From contig CANFYZ010000028.1 in NCBI GenBank assembly GCA_947451385.1, positions 1 through 41,767 of the forward strand: DNA of 41,767 nt. Direction: 5' to 3'. Positions 1 through 7,104 of the stretch are shown here, one piece after another (position 1 is the first letter of the stretch; each line of letters begins with the position of its first letter). The notes below the pieces were generated by a model. The model was not told the DNA's origin and made no database searches. It saw only the letters and a program-made list of their open reading frames with translations. Origin of the DNA: Comamonadaceae bacterium. Lineage in GTDB: Bacteria; Pseudomonadota; Gammaproteobacteria; Burkholderiales; Burkholderiaceae_C. A program made the translations under genes and the position numbers.

Positions 1-170
1 AGCACAACTGAAGGACGTACAAGGCGGTTCGCAACTTGTTTTCAAATGCCATTTTGGTATTCATTTGAAATTGATTTTAATCATTTGAAACCCAAATATT
101 TCAATTTATTGATTTTTTAGCCCTTCGGAGCGCCGTCCGCTAAGCAGCCGAAATAGCCCGGCATCTCGGT
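1..170. other. AT-rich non-coding region with three CATTTGAAA copies
   Basis: No plausible gene is seen here. The 9-mer CATTTGAAA occurs at 62-70 and 82-90 in the same orientation, exactly 20 bp apart, and once inverted as TTTCAAATG at 40-48. Two copies two helical turns apart suggest binding sites for a regulator on one face of the DNA. The target may be a gene left of the window. AT-rich sequence can produce such repeats by chance, so this is only suggestive. Confidence 0.4.
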
Positions 171-196
171 GATTTGGTTGTACGCGCAACTAAATC
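171..196. promoter_or_regulatory. Probable MarR-family operator (inverted repeat)
   Basis: The arms GATTTGGTTG (171-180) and CAACTAAATC (187-196) match at 9 of 10 positions as an inverted repeat around a 6-bp centre. This GTTG-N6-CAAC layout is the usual form of MarR-type operators near aromatic catabolism genes. It overlaps the -35 box of the promoter at 178-206 and lies just upstream of a MarR gene. Autorepression by that protein is the natural reading but is inferred. Confidence 0.65.
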
Positions 197-206
197 ACTC
201 TAAAAT
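178..206 (+). promoter_or_regulatory. Predicted sigma-70 promoter for the marR-monooxygenase operon
   Basis: A -35 box TTGTAC (178-183) is followed by a 17-bp spacer and a -10 box TAAAAT (201-206). Transcription would begin near 213, which favours the ATG at 232 as the regulator's start because the ATG at 205 would be upstream of the transcript. The -35 box lies inside the inverted repeat at 171-196, so repressor binding would block polymerase. Confidence 0.55.
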
Positions 207-231
207 GATTCAGCTTTGCTTGCACAACCCC

Positions 232-687
232 ATGACAGCTTCACCCGACTTCGCCGGCGCAGCGCTGGAAAGAACCCTCACCTACCGCCTGCACCTGCTG
301 CACAAACTGACCGATGCAGACAGCCAGCAGGCCTATCCGGCGCAGGCCGGTTTGTCGCTCAGCGACGGCCGTTGCCTGGCCACCATTGGCAATTTCGCGC
401 CGCTGTCGGTCAAGCTGCTGGCGCAGCGCGCCAACCTGAACAAAAGCCAGGCCAGCCGCGCCGCGCAATCCTTGGTGGCGCAAGGGCTGGTGCACAAGCA
501 AGACCACCCCGAGGACGGGCGGGGTGTGGTGTTGAGTCTGACGCCTCAGGGTCAACAGGTTTTTCAACACACGATGGCGTTGATTGCGCAGCGCAATGTG
601 GCTATTTTTGGCTGCCTGAGCGCGCAAGAACAAGCGAGCCTGAGCCAATTTTTTGACCGCCTGATAGCCCACGCCCGCGGCGGTTGA
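232..687 (+). CDS. MarR-family transcriptional regulator
   Basis: This 151-residue protein has the size and pattern of MarR winged-helix regulators. It has an N-terminal dimerisation helix, a helix-turn-helix around LAQRANLNKSQASRAAQSL (about residues 63-81), and a wing containing the DGRGVVLSLT segment with the family's conserved D-x-R. An ATG at 205 would add nine residues, but the predicted transcription start near 213 favours 232. No clear Shine-Dalgarno is seen for either. The stop codon lies 20 bp before the monooxygenase ATG, so the genes are probably cotranscribed. The ligand is likely an aromatic acid or phenol handled by the next enzyme, which is inference from context. Confidence 0.85.
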   Translation: MTASPDFAGAALERTLTYRLHLLHKLTDADSQQAYPAQAGLSLSDGRCLATIGNFAPLSVKLLAQRANLNKSQASRAAQSLVAQGLVHKQDHPEDGRGVVLSLTPQGQQVFQHTMALIAQRNVAIFGCLSAQEQASLSQFFDRLIAHARGG

Positions 688-707
688 ACTTAGCCCCGAA
701 ACACACC

Positions 708-2399
708 ATGCACCAGCCCAGCACGCAAGCGCGCCCTTCGATTTATTACCAGTACCAGGTGTTTCAGCCCTGGCTCGCGTCCCAGCACCCCGCGCAGCCG
801 CGCCACAAAGTGGTGATCGTTGGCGCCGGTCCGGCCGGCATGGTGACGGCACTGGAGCTGGCACGCCACGGCGTGGCCAGTGTGGTGTTGAGCGCCGAAT
901 TGCAGCTCTCGCAAGGCAGCCGGGCGATTTGTTTCACCCGCCGTTCGATGGAAATTTTGCAGCAAGTCGGCGTGGCCGATCGAATGACCGAAGAGGGTTT
1001 GCCTTGGCGCTTTGGCAACTCGTACTACCGGGGCCAGCGGGTGTTCCGCATGGAGGCACCGCACGATGCGGACGATCGTTTTTTCCCGATCATCAATGTG
1101 CAGCAACAGTACCTGGAAGAATACCTGCACGAGGCCTGCGCCGGCCATCCGTTGATCGATTTCCGCTGGGGCAACAAGGTCACGCAGATCGATCAACACG
1201 AGGGCTTTGCCCAGGTGCAGGTGGACACGCCCGAAGGCCCTTACACCTTGCAGAGCGAATGGGTGGTGGCGGCCGATGGCGGGCGCTCGGGCATCCGCAG
1301 CGCCATGAACCTGGAGATGGAGGGCGCTTCATACGAGGGCTTTTTTGTCATTGCAGACATCCGGATTGATTTGCCCTACCCGACCGAACGGCTGGCCTTT
1401 TTTGACCCCGAATGGAATCCGGGCAACACCATCTTGATGCACCGCGAGCCGCATGGCATCTGGCGTGTGGACTACCAACTGCCGCCGGGCGAAACGCCTA
1501 AAGAGGCGCTGCAACCGGACTCCATGAAGGCCCGCATCGACGCGCAACTGGCGATGATCGGCCACGCGGGCCTGCCGTGGGAAATGGACTGGTCTTCGGT
1601 TTACTCCGCCCGCACCCTGACGTTGCCTGACTTTGTCCATGGCCGCACCATCTTCACCGGCGATGCCGCCCATTTGCTGCCGATCTTCGGCGTGCGCGGC
1701 GCCAACACCGCTTTTCAAGACGCGCAATCACTGGGCTGGCATTTGGCGTATGTGGTACAGGGTCTGGCAGGGCCGCAACTGCTGACCAACCACAGCGCCG
1801 AGCGGGTGGGCGCAGCGCGCGAGATCATCACCGAGGCGGGCAAAAGCACGCGCTTCATGGCACCGCCCAGCCCGGGCTTTCGCTTGTTGCGTGATGCCGT
1901 TTTGTCGCTCTCGCTGACGCAAGAATTCGTCCGCCCGCTGTACCACTGGCGCACCTCCAGGCCGCACGAATACACGCACTCCCTGCTCAACAGCACAGAC
2001 GACGACAACGCACTGTTCACCGCCGGACCGGCGCGCGGCGCACCGCCGCAAAACGTGTGTTTGGGGGCCAATGATTTTTTGCTCGACCACCTGGGCGGCG
2101 GCTTTGATTTGCTGGTGGTCACCGATGCCCCCGCCTTGCCCACGCCACTGCAAGACACCATCGCGGCGGCGCGCCAGCGTGGTATGCCTTTGCGGGTCAC
2201 GGCGGTGGGTGCCGCGCTCCCGGTACAAGGCGCTGACCAGCACCTGCCCGACGCCGACGGCCACCTGCGCCAGCGTTATGGCTTGCCCGCCCAGGGCGGT
2301 GCTTACTTGCTGCGACCGGACCAGCACATTTGTGCGCGCTGGCTGACGCTGGACGCCTCCCGTTTGCAAGCCGCTTTGAACACCGCCTTACCGCCATGA
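708..2399 (+). CDS. FAD-dependent aromatic hydroxylase (class A flavoprotein monooxygenase)
   Basis: This 563-residue protein belongs to the family of 3-(3-hydroxyphenyl)propionate, 3-hydroxybenzoate and phenol hydroxylases, which use NAD(P)H and O2 to hydroxylate an aromatic ring. The nucleotide-binding GAGPAG motif is at residues 39-44, a DG motif appears in VVAADGGRSG, and the second FAD motif in FTGDAAHLLP. The C-terminal ~130 residues fit the thioredoxin-like domain of phenol hydroxylases (FLLDHLGGG, then YLLRPDQHICARW). The ATG at 708 was chosen; a TTG at 684 overlapping the marR stop would add eight residues. It overlaps the next gene by 4 bp (ATGA). The exact substrate cannot be read from sequence. 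Confidence 0.88.
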   Translation: MHQPSTQARPSIYYQYQVFQPWLASQHPAQPRHKVVIVGAGPAGMVTALELARHGVASVVLSAELQLSQGSRAICFTRRSMEILQQVGVADRMTEEGLPWRFGNSYYRGQRVFRMEAPHDADDRFFPIINVQQQYLEEYLHEACAGHPLIDFRWGNKVTQIDQHEGFAQVQVDTPEGPYTLQSEWVVAADGGRSGIRSAMNLEMEGASYEGFFVIADIRIDLPYPTERLAFFDPEWNPGNTILMHREPHGIWRVDYQLPPGETPKEALQPDSMKARIDAQLAMIGHAGLPWEMDWSSVYSARTLTLPDFVHGRTIFTGDAAHLLPIFGVRGANTAFQDAQSLGWHLAYVVQGLAGPQLLTNHSAERVGAAREIITEAGKSTRFMAPPSPGFRLLRDAVLSLSLTQEFVRPLYHWRTSRPHEYTHSLLNSTDDDNALFTAGPARGAPPQNVCLGANDFLLDHLGGGFDLLVVTDAPALPTPLQDTIAAARQRGMPLRVTAVGAALPVQGADQHLPDADGHLRQRYGLPAQGGAYLLRPDQHICARWLTLDASRLQAALNTALPP

Positions 2400-2614
2400 T
2401 TGCTGACCCCACCCAACCAATGACAGCCCCACCCAACGCCCTCACCATCGACGGTCTGGAAACCGTGTACGACGCGCTGGCCAGCGCCATTGACCAAGCG
2501 GGAGCCGACAAAGCCCAGCTGTTTCTCGTCAAGCTGGCCTTGCTCCAAGCCAACGCCTTGGGCGATGCGGCCCTGGCACAAACGCAGATCGATGCAGCGC
2601 TGAAAGATCTTTAA
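2396..2614 (+). CDS. DUF2783 small protein
   Basis: This 72-residue acidic helical protein starts at an ATG overlapping the stop of the monooxygenase gene (ATGA), implying translational coupling. The core (LETVYDALASAIDQAG, then LFLVKLALLQANALGD) resembles DUF2783, a family I recall as commonly encoded beside FAD-dependent aromatic monooxygenases. Its function is unknown; an accessory or stabilising role for the hydroxylase is suggested by context only. An internal ATG at 2420 would give 64 residues. Its stop is 5 bp from the stop of the convergent yggS. Confidence 0.75.
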   Translation: MIADPTQPMTAPPNALTIDGLETVYDALASAIDQAGADKAQLFLVKLALLQANALGDAALAQTQIDAALKDL

Positions 2615-2619
2615 ACCGC

Positions 2620-3300
2620 TCAGCGCCGGCCAAAAATCGCGGTGCCAACCCGCACCATCGTGCTGCCTTCTTGCACGGCCGCTTCCAGGTCGGCCGTCAT
2701 GCCCATGGACAAAGTGTCCAGCGCCAGCCCCTGGGCTTTCAGTTGCGACCACAGCGCATGGGCCTGCGCATGCACGGCGCGGGTGCGTGCAGGGTCGTCA
2801 TCGGGCTCGGGAATCGTCATGATGCCGCGCAACTGCAAATGCGGCAAAGCGGCTACCGCATGCGCCAGCGCCAGCGCCTCGCCAGGTACCACGCCGGATT
2901 TGTTGGCGCCGCCATCGATGTTGACCTGGATGCACACTTGCAAAGGCGGCCGTCCTGCCGGACGCTGCGCCGACAGCCGTTCGGCAATTTTCAGACGGTC
3001 GACCGAATGCACCCAGTCGAAATGCTCGGCCACCAAGCGGGTCTTGTTGCTTTGGATCGGGCCAATGCAATGCCACTCCAAATCCAAATCACGCAAAGCC
3101 TGGATTTTCTCCACGCCCTCTTGAATGTAGTTCTCGCCAAAGGCGGTTTGTCCCGCCGCATGGACTTGCCGCACCTCGTCTGCGCCAAAGGTTTTGGACA
3201 CCGCCAGCAAACGCACCGCCGCCGGGTCGCGGCCTGCCGCTTGGCAAGCCGCCTGGATGCGCGCTTGCACGCGCTGGAGATTTTCAGCAAGGACAGACAT
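2620..3300 (-). CDS. yggS: YggS/PROSC family PLP homeostasis protein
   Basis: The 226-residue protein has the full length of the YggS/PLPBP family, a single-domain alanine-racemase-fold protein that binds pyridoxal phosphate and buffers its cellular level without known catalysis. The PLP lysine is in RLLAVSKTF near the N-terminus. Other family blocks are FGENYIQEGVEKI, WHCIGPIQSNK, VHSVDRLKIAERL and SMGMTADLEAAV, and the phosphate-binding TMVRVGTAIFG is at the C-terminus. It is divergent from pilT, with a 60-bp gap that should hold both promoters. The yggS-pilT pairing is common in beta- and gammaproteobacteria. Confidence 0.95.
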   Translation of the reverse strand: MSVLAENLQRVQARIQAACQAAGRDPAAVRLLAVSKTFGADEVRQVHAAGQTAFGENYIQEGVEKIQALRDLDLEWHCIGPIQSNKTRLVAEHFDWVHSVDRLKIAERLSAQRPAGRPPLQVCIQVNIDGGANKSGVVPGEALALAHAVAALPHLQLRGIMTIPEPDDDPARTRAVHAQAHALWSQLKAQGLALDTLSMGMTADLEAAVQEGSTMVRVGTAIFGRR

Positions 3301-3360
3301 AATCTTTGCAAGGGTACCAAATCTACAGAGTCACCCCACAACACGCAGCAGGGAGACGCC

Positions 3361-4422
3361 ATGCAGGTCCACGACACCGCAGACAAAGTGGTGCGCCAAG
3401 CACTGCGCCTGGGCGCCTCCGACCTGCATCTTTCAGCCGGCTTGTCGCCGATGGCCCGGGTCGATGGCGTGCTCAGCCGCATGGACGCTGAAGCCCCCGC
3501 CTGGAGCGACGCCCAAGTGCGTCAATTCATGGAGCAGCTCATGGCCCCCCTGCGTTGGACGGCTTTTCAAACGCAACACGAAGACGACTTTGCCTTTGCC
3601 CACCCTGAATGGGGTCGCTGGCGCGTGAATGCTTTTGAACAACAGCGCGGCGCGGCCTTGGTGATGCGCTGTATTCCCAGCACGGTCCCCAGCTTGACCG
3701 AACTGCATGCGCCCGCCTTGTTCAGCCGGTTGGCGTTACGAGCCCAGGGTTTGATTTTGGTCACCGGACCCACCGGCTGCGGCAAGTCGACCCTGCTCGC
3801 GGCGCTGCTGGACCACGTCAACCGCTCACTCCAGGGGCATTTGCTGACCATCGAAGACCCGATTGAATTTGTGCATACCCCCAAGCAATGTGCCATCAAC
3901 CAGCGCGAGGTGGGTTTGCACAGCCTCAGCTTTGAGGCGGCCTTGCGTTCCGCCTTGCGTGAAGACCCGGATGTGATTTTGATTGGCGAGTTGCGCGATC
4001 TGGCCACCATTCGCTTGGCCTTGACGGCGGCCGAAACCGGCCATTTGGTGCTGGCCTCGCTGCACACCGCCAGTGCGCCGCAAGCCATCGACCGGATGGT
4101 GGACGTTTTTCCATCCGATGAAAAAGACATGGTCCGCACCCTGCTGGCCGACGCCCTGCTGGCGGTGGTGACGCAAACCCTGTGCCCGCGACAAAACCAG
4201 GCCGGCCGCGTGGCGGCGCACGAAATCATGGTGGCCACGCCTGCGGTGCGGAATCTGATACGCGAAGGCAAAACAGCCCAGCTGTATTCGGTCTTGCAAA
4301 CGGGGGCCCAGATGGGCATGCAAACGCTGGACCAAAGCCTGAACGCACTGCAGCAAAGCGGCCAAATCTCAGCCGAAACGGCGCGCAGCCTGGCCCGCTT
4401 TCCTGCGAGCGTGTCGCCCTGA
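3361..4422 (+). CDS. pilT: Type IV pilus twitching motility ATPase PilT
   Basis: This 353-residue protein is a full-length secretion-type ATPase of the PilT group, which powers pilus retraction at the cytoplasmic base of the machine. An N-terminal PAS-like domain (ASDLHLSAG) is followed by Walker A GPTGCGKS (136-143), an Asp box with LTIEDPIEF, Walker B DPDVILIGELRD, a His box ETGHLVLASLHT, and the PilT retraction-type motif AVRNLIREGK. The serine usually found in GPTGSGKS is a cysteine here. The ATG at 3361 was chosen because AGGGAG lies 5-10 bases upstream and residues after it align with known PilT starts. No pilU follows, although pilT and pilU are often adjacent. Confidence 0.93.
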   Translation: MQVHDTADKVVRQALRLGASDLHLSAGLSPMARVDGVLSRMDAEAPAWSDAQVRQFMEQLMAPLRWTAFQTQHEDDFAFAHPEWGRWRVNAFEQQRGAALVMRCIPSTVPSLTELHAPALFSRLALRAQGLILVTGPTGCGKSTLLAALLDHVNRSLQGHLLTIEDPIEFVHTPKQCAINQREVGLHSLSFEAALRSALREDPDVILIGELRDLATIRLALTAAETGHLVLASLHTASAPQAIDRMVDVFPSDEKDMVRTLLADALLAVVTQTLCPRQNQAGRVAAHEIMVATPAVRNLIREGKTAQLYSVLQTGAQMGMQTLDQSLNALQQSGQISAETARSLARFPASVSP

Positions 4423-4506
4423 GCACCGCAGACCTGCTGCACCCCGGCGCGCCACCTGCTAAATTACCACCTTCGCCATTTCTACCGACCCTTCTGAGGC
4501 ACGCCC

Positions 4507-5424
4507 ATGAGCAGCTTGAACACCAAACCCTACGAATCCACACCTGCCCGCCGCGTCGCCTTTTTGGGCCTGGGCGTCATGGGCTTTCCCATGGCAGGCC
4601 ACTTGGCACGCGCCGGCCACCAGGTCACGGTGTACAACCGCACCGCAGCGAAGGCCGAAGCCTGGTGCACAGAATTTGCCGATGCGGTCGGCGGCGCCCA
4701 TCACGCGGCCACACCGCGCGAAGCGGTAGCCCATGCCGAGATCGTTTTTTGCTGCGTCGGCAATGACGACGATTTGCGCGGTGTGGTGTTGGGTGCCGAT
4801 GGCGCGTTTGCTGGCATGGCGCCAGGCGCGGTTTTTGTCGATCACACCACCGCCTCGGCCAGCGTGGCGCGCGAGCTGAACGCCAAGGCCCAAAGCCTGG
4901 GTTTGGCCTTTGTCGACGCCCCCGTTTCGGGGGGCCAAGCAGGCGCACAAAACGGCATGCTCACCGTCATGTGTGGCGGCCAACAAGCTGACTTTGACCG
5001 GGTCAAACCAGCAGGGATGGCGTTTTCACGCGCCTTCACCCTGCTGGGTGATGCCGGCGCCGGTCAGCTCGCCAAAATGGTGAACCAGATTTGCATCGCC
5101 GGTCTGGTGCAAGGCTTGTCTGAAGCGATTGCCTTTGGTCAACATGCAGGTCTCGACATGAATGCGGTGCTGGACGTGATCAGCAAAGGCGCTGCACAAA
5201 GCTGGCAAATGGAAAACCGGGGCAAAACCATGGTGGCCGACCAATTCGACTTTGGCTTTGCCGTGGACTGGATGCGCAAGGACCTGGGCTTGGTCATGGA
5301 CGAGGCCAAACGCAACGGTGCGCGCTTGCCAGTCACCGCCCTGGTCGATCAGTTTTATGCCGATGTGCAGCAGCTGGGCGGGCGTCGCTGGGACACCTCC
5401 AGCTTGATCAAGCGCCTGCGCTGA
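4507..5424 (+). CDS. NAD(P)-dependent beta-hydroxyacid dehydrogenase (3-hydroxyisobutyrate dehydrogenase family)
   Basis: The 305-residue protein has the beta-hydroxyacid dehydrogenase layout. The N-terminal Rossmann motif GLGVMGFPMAGHL is followed by the substrate-binding block FVDAPVSGGQAGA and a catalytic lysine in GQLAKMVNQI. The all-helical C-terminal domain carries the MRKDLGLVMDEAK block that normally contacts substrate or coenzyme. Such enzymes oxidise or reduce 3-hydroxyisobutyrate, tartronate semialdehyde and similar short acids; the substrate here is not evident. The start is at 4507 with GAGG ten bases upstream. It is monocistronic, with pilT 84 bp upstream and a perfect hairpin just after its stop. 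Confidence 0.85.
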   Translation: MSSLNTKPYESTPARRVAFLGLGVMGFPMAGHLARAGHQVTVYNRTAAKAEAWCTEFADAVGGAHHAATPREAVAHAEIVFCCVGNDDDLRGVVLGADGAFAGMAPGAVFVDHTTASASVARELNAKAQSLGLAFVDAPVSGGQAGAQNGMLTVMCGGQQADFDRVKPAGMAFSRAFTLLGDAGAGQLAKMVNQICIAGLVQGLSEAIAFGQHAGLDMNAVLDVISKGAAQSWQMENRGKTMVADQFDFGFAVDWMRKDLGLVMDEAKRNGARLPVTALVDQFYADVQQLGGRRWDTSSLIKRLR

Positions 5425-5431
5425 GCGCGAG

Positions 5432-5456
5432 CCGCCACGCGCTGAAGGCGTGGCGG
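5432..5456. terminator. Perfect GC-rich hairpin between convergent genes
   Basis: CCGCCACGC (5432-5440) pairs perfectly with GCGTGGCGG (5448-5456) around a 7-nt loop. It sits 8 bp after the dehydrogenase stop and 10 bp from the stop of the convergent dolP-like gene, so it could stop transcription from both sides. No T-run follows on either strand, so it may be a weak or factor-assisted terminator. Confidence 0.6.
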
Positions 5457-5465
5457 GATGCCGCC

Positions 5466-6092
5466 TTACTTGGCGGAGGTTTGCGCGCTCAAGCGCTTGA
5501 GCTCTTCTTCGGTGATGATGTCCAGCACGCGAACCACTTTGGTCACGCCGCTGACGCTGCGCGCAATGTCGGTGGCGCGCTGGGCTTCGCGACTGGTCAC
5601 GCGGCCCATCAAATACACGACACTGTTTTCGGTGACGATCTTGAAGGCGTAAGACTGCAGGTCTTTGGCATCCAAAAAGTAGGCCTTGATTTGCCCTGTG
5701 ATGATCGCGTCTTTAGAGCGCTGGGTCAGCGTGCTGACGGGTTGCACCGTCAACTCATTGGCCACCGCTTTGACATTTTCTTGACTCTGCGCCAATTTGT
5801 CAGCGAGTTCTTTTTGTGCGGCCGTGGCCACTTCGCCGGTCAAGAGCACTTGGCGGTTGTAGCTGGTGACATTGACATGGCTGTTCTCACCCAGATTTTG
5901 GCGCAGGCCTTGCGCCGTGCGCAGTTCAATGCTTTCATCTTCCAACTGGATGCCCGAGGTTCGACGGTCCACCGCCACCATGCCCGTCATCACCACGCCG
6001 CCCACCATCAAGGGGGCGCAGGCCGACAAGCCCGAAAGCAAAGCGGCAGCCGCCAAGGTCATCGCCAAGGTGCTTTGAATTGATTTTTTCAT
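5466..6092 (-). CDS. dolP: BON-domain outer-membrane lipoprotein (DolP/YraP-like)
   Basis: This 208-residue protein begins with a lipoprotein signal peptide whose lipobox LSAC places the lipidated cysteine at residue 25. Two BON domains follow: IELRTAQGLRQNLG...VTSYNRQVLLTGEV and ITGQIKAYFLDAKDL...VVYLMGRVTSREAQ. In E. coli, DolP is a dual-BON lipoprotein that supports outer-membrane integrity. The start overlaps the diaA-like stop (ATGA), and AGGAG lies eight bases upstream. The adjacent diaA-like and yraN genes match the E. coli neighbourhood and support orthology. The C-terminus ends in a Lys/Ser-rich tail. Confidence 0.88.
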   Translation of the reverse strand: MKKSIQSTLAMTLAAAALLSGLSACAPLMVGGVVMTGMVAVDRRTSGIQLEDESIELRTAQGLRQNLGENSHVNVTSYNRQVLLTGEVATAAQKELADKLAQSQENVKAVANELTVQPVSTLTQRSKDAIITGQIKAYFLDAKDLQSYAFKIVTENSVVYLMGRVTSREAQRATDIARSVSGVTKVVRVLDIITEEELKRLSAQTSAK

Positions 6093-6676
6093 TCACTTAT
6101 CTCCTGTTCACCCAGTAACTGGGCATCCACGCCATCACATAAACAGTGCAACACCAGTTGTTGCACTTCACGAATTCGCGCCGCCCGCTCGTGGGGTACG
6201 CACACATGCACGTCCGTCTCGCGCAGCAATTTGGCCAAGGCCCCACCGCCTTTGCCGGTCAAGGCAATCACCGTCATCTCTCGCTCATGCGCTGCGCTCA
6301 CGGCTTGCTGTAACACCTTCTCTTCGCCGGTCGCGGTGATCACCAGCAGCACATCGCCCATGTGGCCAAGCGCGCGCAATTGCCGCGCCAAGATCTGATC
6401 ATCGGGCAAGGCGGCCCAAGCTGCGCCTTCTGCGCTCAAAGCCAGCGCCGCCAACTCGGGACGCTCACGCTCGAAGCCACCGACAAACAAACCCGCAAAA
6501 TAAGGCGCTGACACAGCCGTCCCGCCCCAGCCCGCCACCAACACCTTACCGCCACTGGTGACGCAAGCCAGCAAGGCCTGGATGCCCGCTTCGACCGGTT
6601 TGGCCAAGGGCTCAGCGGCTTGGTATTGCAAGTCGGCGCTGTCAATGAAATGCTGCTGAATGCGGAGGTCTAACAT
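6089..6676 (-). CDS. SIS-domain protein, DiaA/GmhA-like with altered active-site loop
   Basis: The 195-residue protein is a single SIS domain of the phosphoheptose isomerase/DiaA group. DiaA promotes DnaA assembly at the origin in E. coli, and its place beside yraN and dolP supports the DiaA-like assignment. The loop that in GmhA and DiaA reads close to GNGGSAADAQHF is here GWGGTAVSAPYF (residues 49-60), losing the conserved asparagine, serine and histidine. The following FERERPELAALAL block and the C-terminal HCLCDGVDAQLLG are conserved. Heptose isomerase activity is therefore doubtful. The start ATG is at 6676, 44 bp after yraN on the same strand, and its end overlaps the dolP-like gene. 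Confidence 0.8.
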   Translation of the reverse strand: MLDLRIQQHFIDSADLQYQAAEPLAKPVEAGIQALLACVTSGGKVLVAGWGGTAVSAPYFAGLFVGGFERERPELAALALSAEGAAWAALPDDQILARQLRALGHMGDVLLVITATGEEKVLQQAVSAAHEREMTVIALTGKGGGALAKLLRETDVHVCVPHERAARIREVQQLVLHCLCDGVDAQLLGEQEISE

Positions 6677-6720
6677 GGCCTGTGATGATAACCTTTCAGG
6701 CTGTCGGGCCTGTGAAGAAT

Positions 6721-7104
6721 TCAGGCTTGACCGCCATCAAAAGCCGCTTGTAACCACTGCAAGCCGTCGGCCTCGACCAGCACCACATCAAATCGGGCCG
6801 GTGGCAAACGGCGCCAACGCATCAAATAGTGGCGCGCCGCATAAATGATGCGCCGTTGTTTGACCCGCCCCACACTGGCGGCAGCCCCGCCAAAAGCCTG
6901 GCTGCCGCGTTGGCGGACCTCAACAAACACCACGGTATGGTCGGGCAGTTGCATGATCAAATCAATTTCACCCCCACCGCGTCCCGGCGTCCGATAATTG
7001 CGCTGTAACAAACGCAAGCCCCGATCCTGCAAATAAGCCAACGCCTTTTCTTCGGCGGCGTCGCCCTTGGATTTGGTGGTTTGCGTTTTATTGAGGAACT
7101 CCAT
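6721..7104 (-). CDS. yraN: YraN family protein (UPF0102, predicted endonuclease fold)
   Basis: This 127-residue protein is full length for the UPF0102 family. It has GDAAEEKALAYLQ, the aromatic RNYRTPGRGGGEIDLIMQ segment and VVFVEVRQR, which together make the D-ExK nuclease-like core; the lysine of the usual EVK is replaced by arginine. Its cellular role is not established. The ATG (7104-7102) has GGGAGG eight bases upstream, and that site lies inside the divergent rsmI gene. It heads the run yraN - diaA-like - dolP-like. Confidence 0.9.
   Translation of the reverse strand: MEFLNKTQTTKSKGDAAEEKALAYLQDRGLRLLQRNYRTPGRGGGEIDLIMQLPDHTVVFVEVRQRGSQAFGGAAASVGRVKQRRIIYAARHYLMRWRRLPPARFDVVLVEADGLQWLQAAFDGGQA

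Noticed and set aside
2671-3360. Long in-frame extension upstream of pilT
   Set aside because: It runs antisense through yggS, and the conserved PilT start with a good ribosome site is at 3361.
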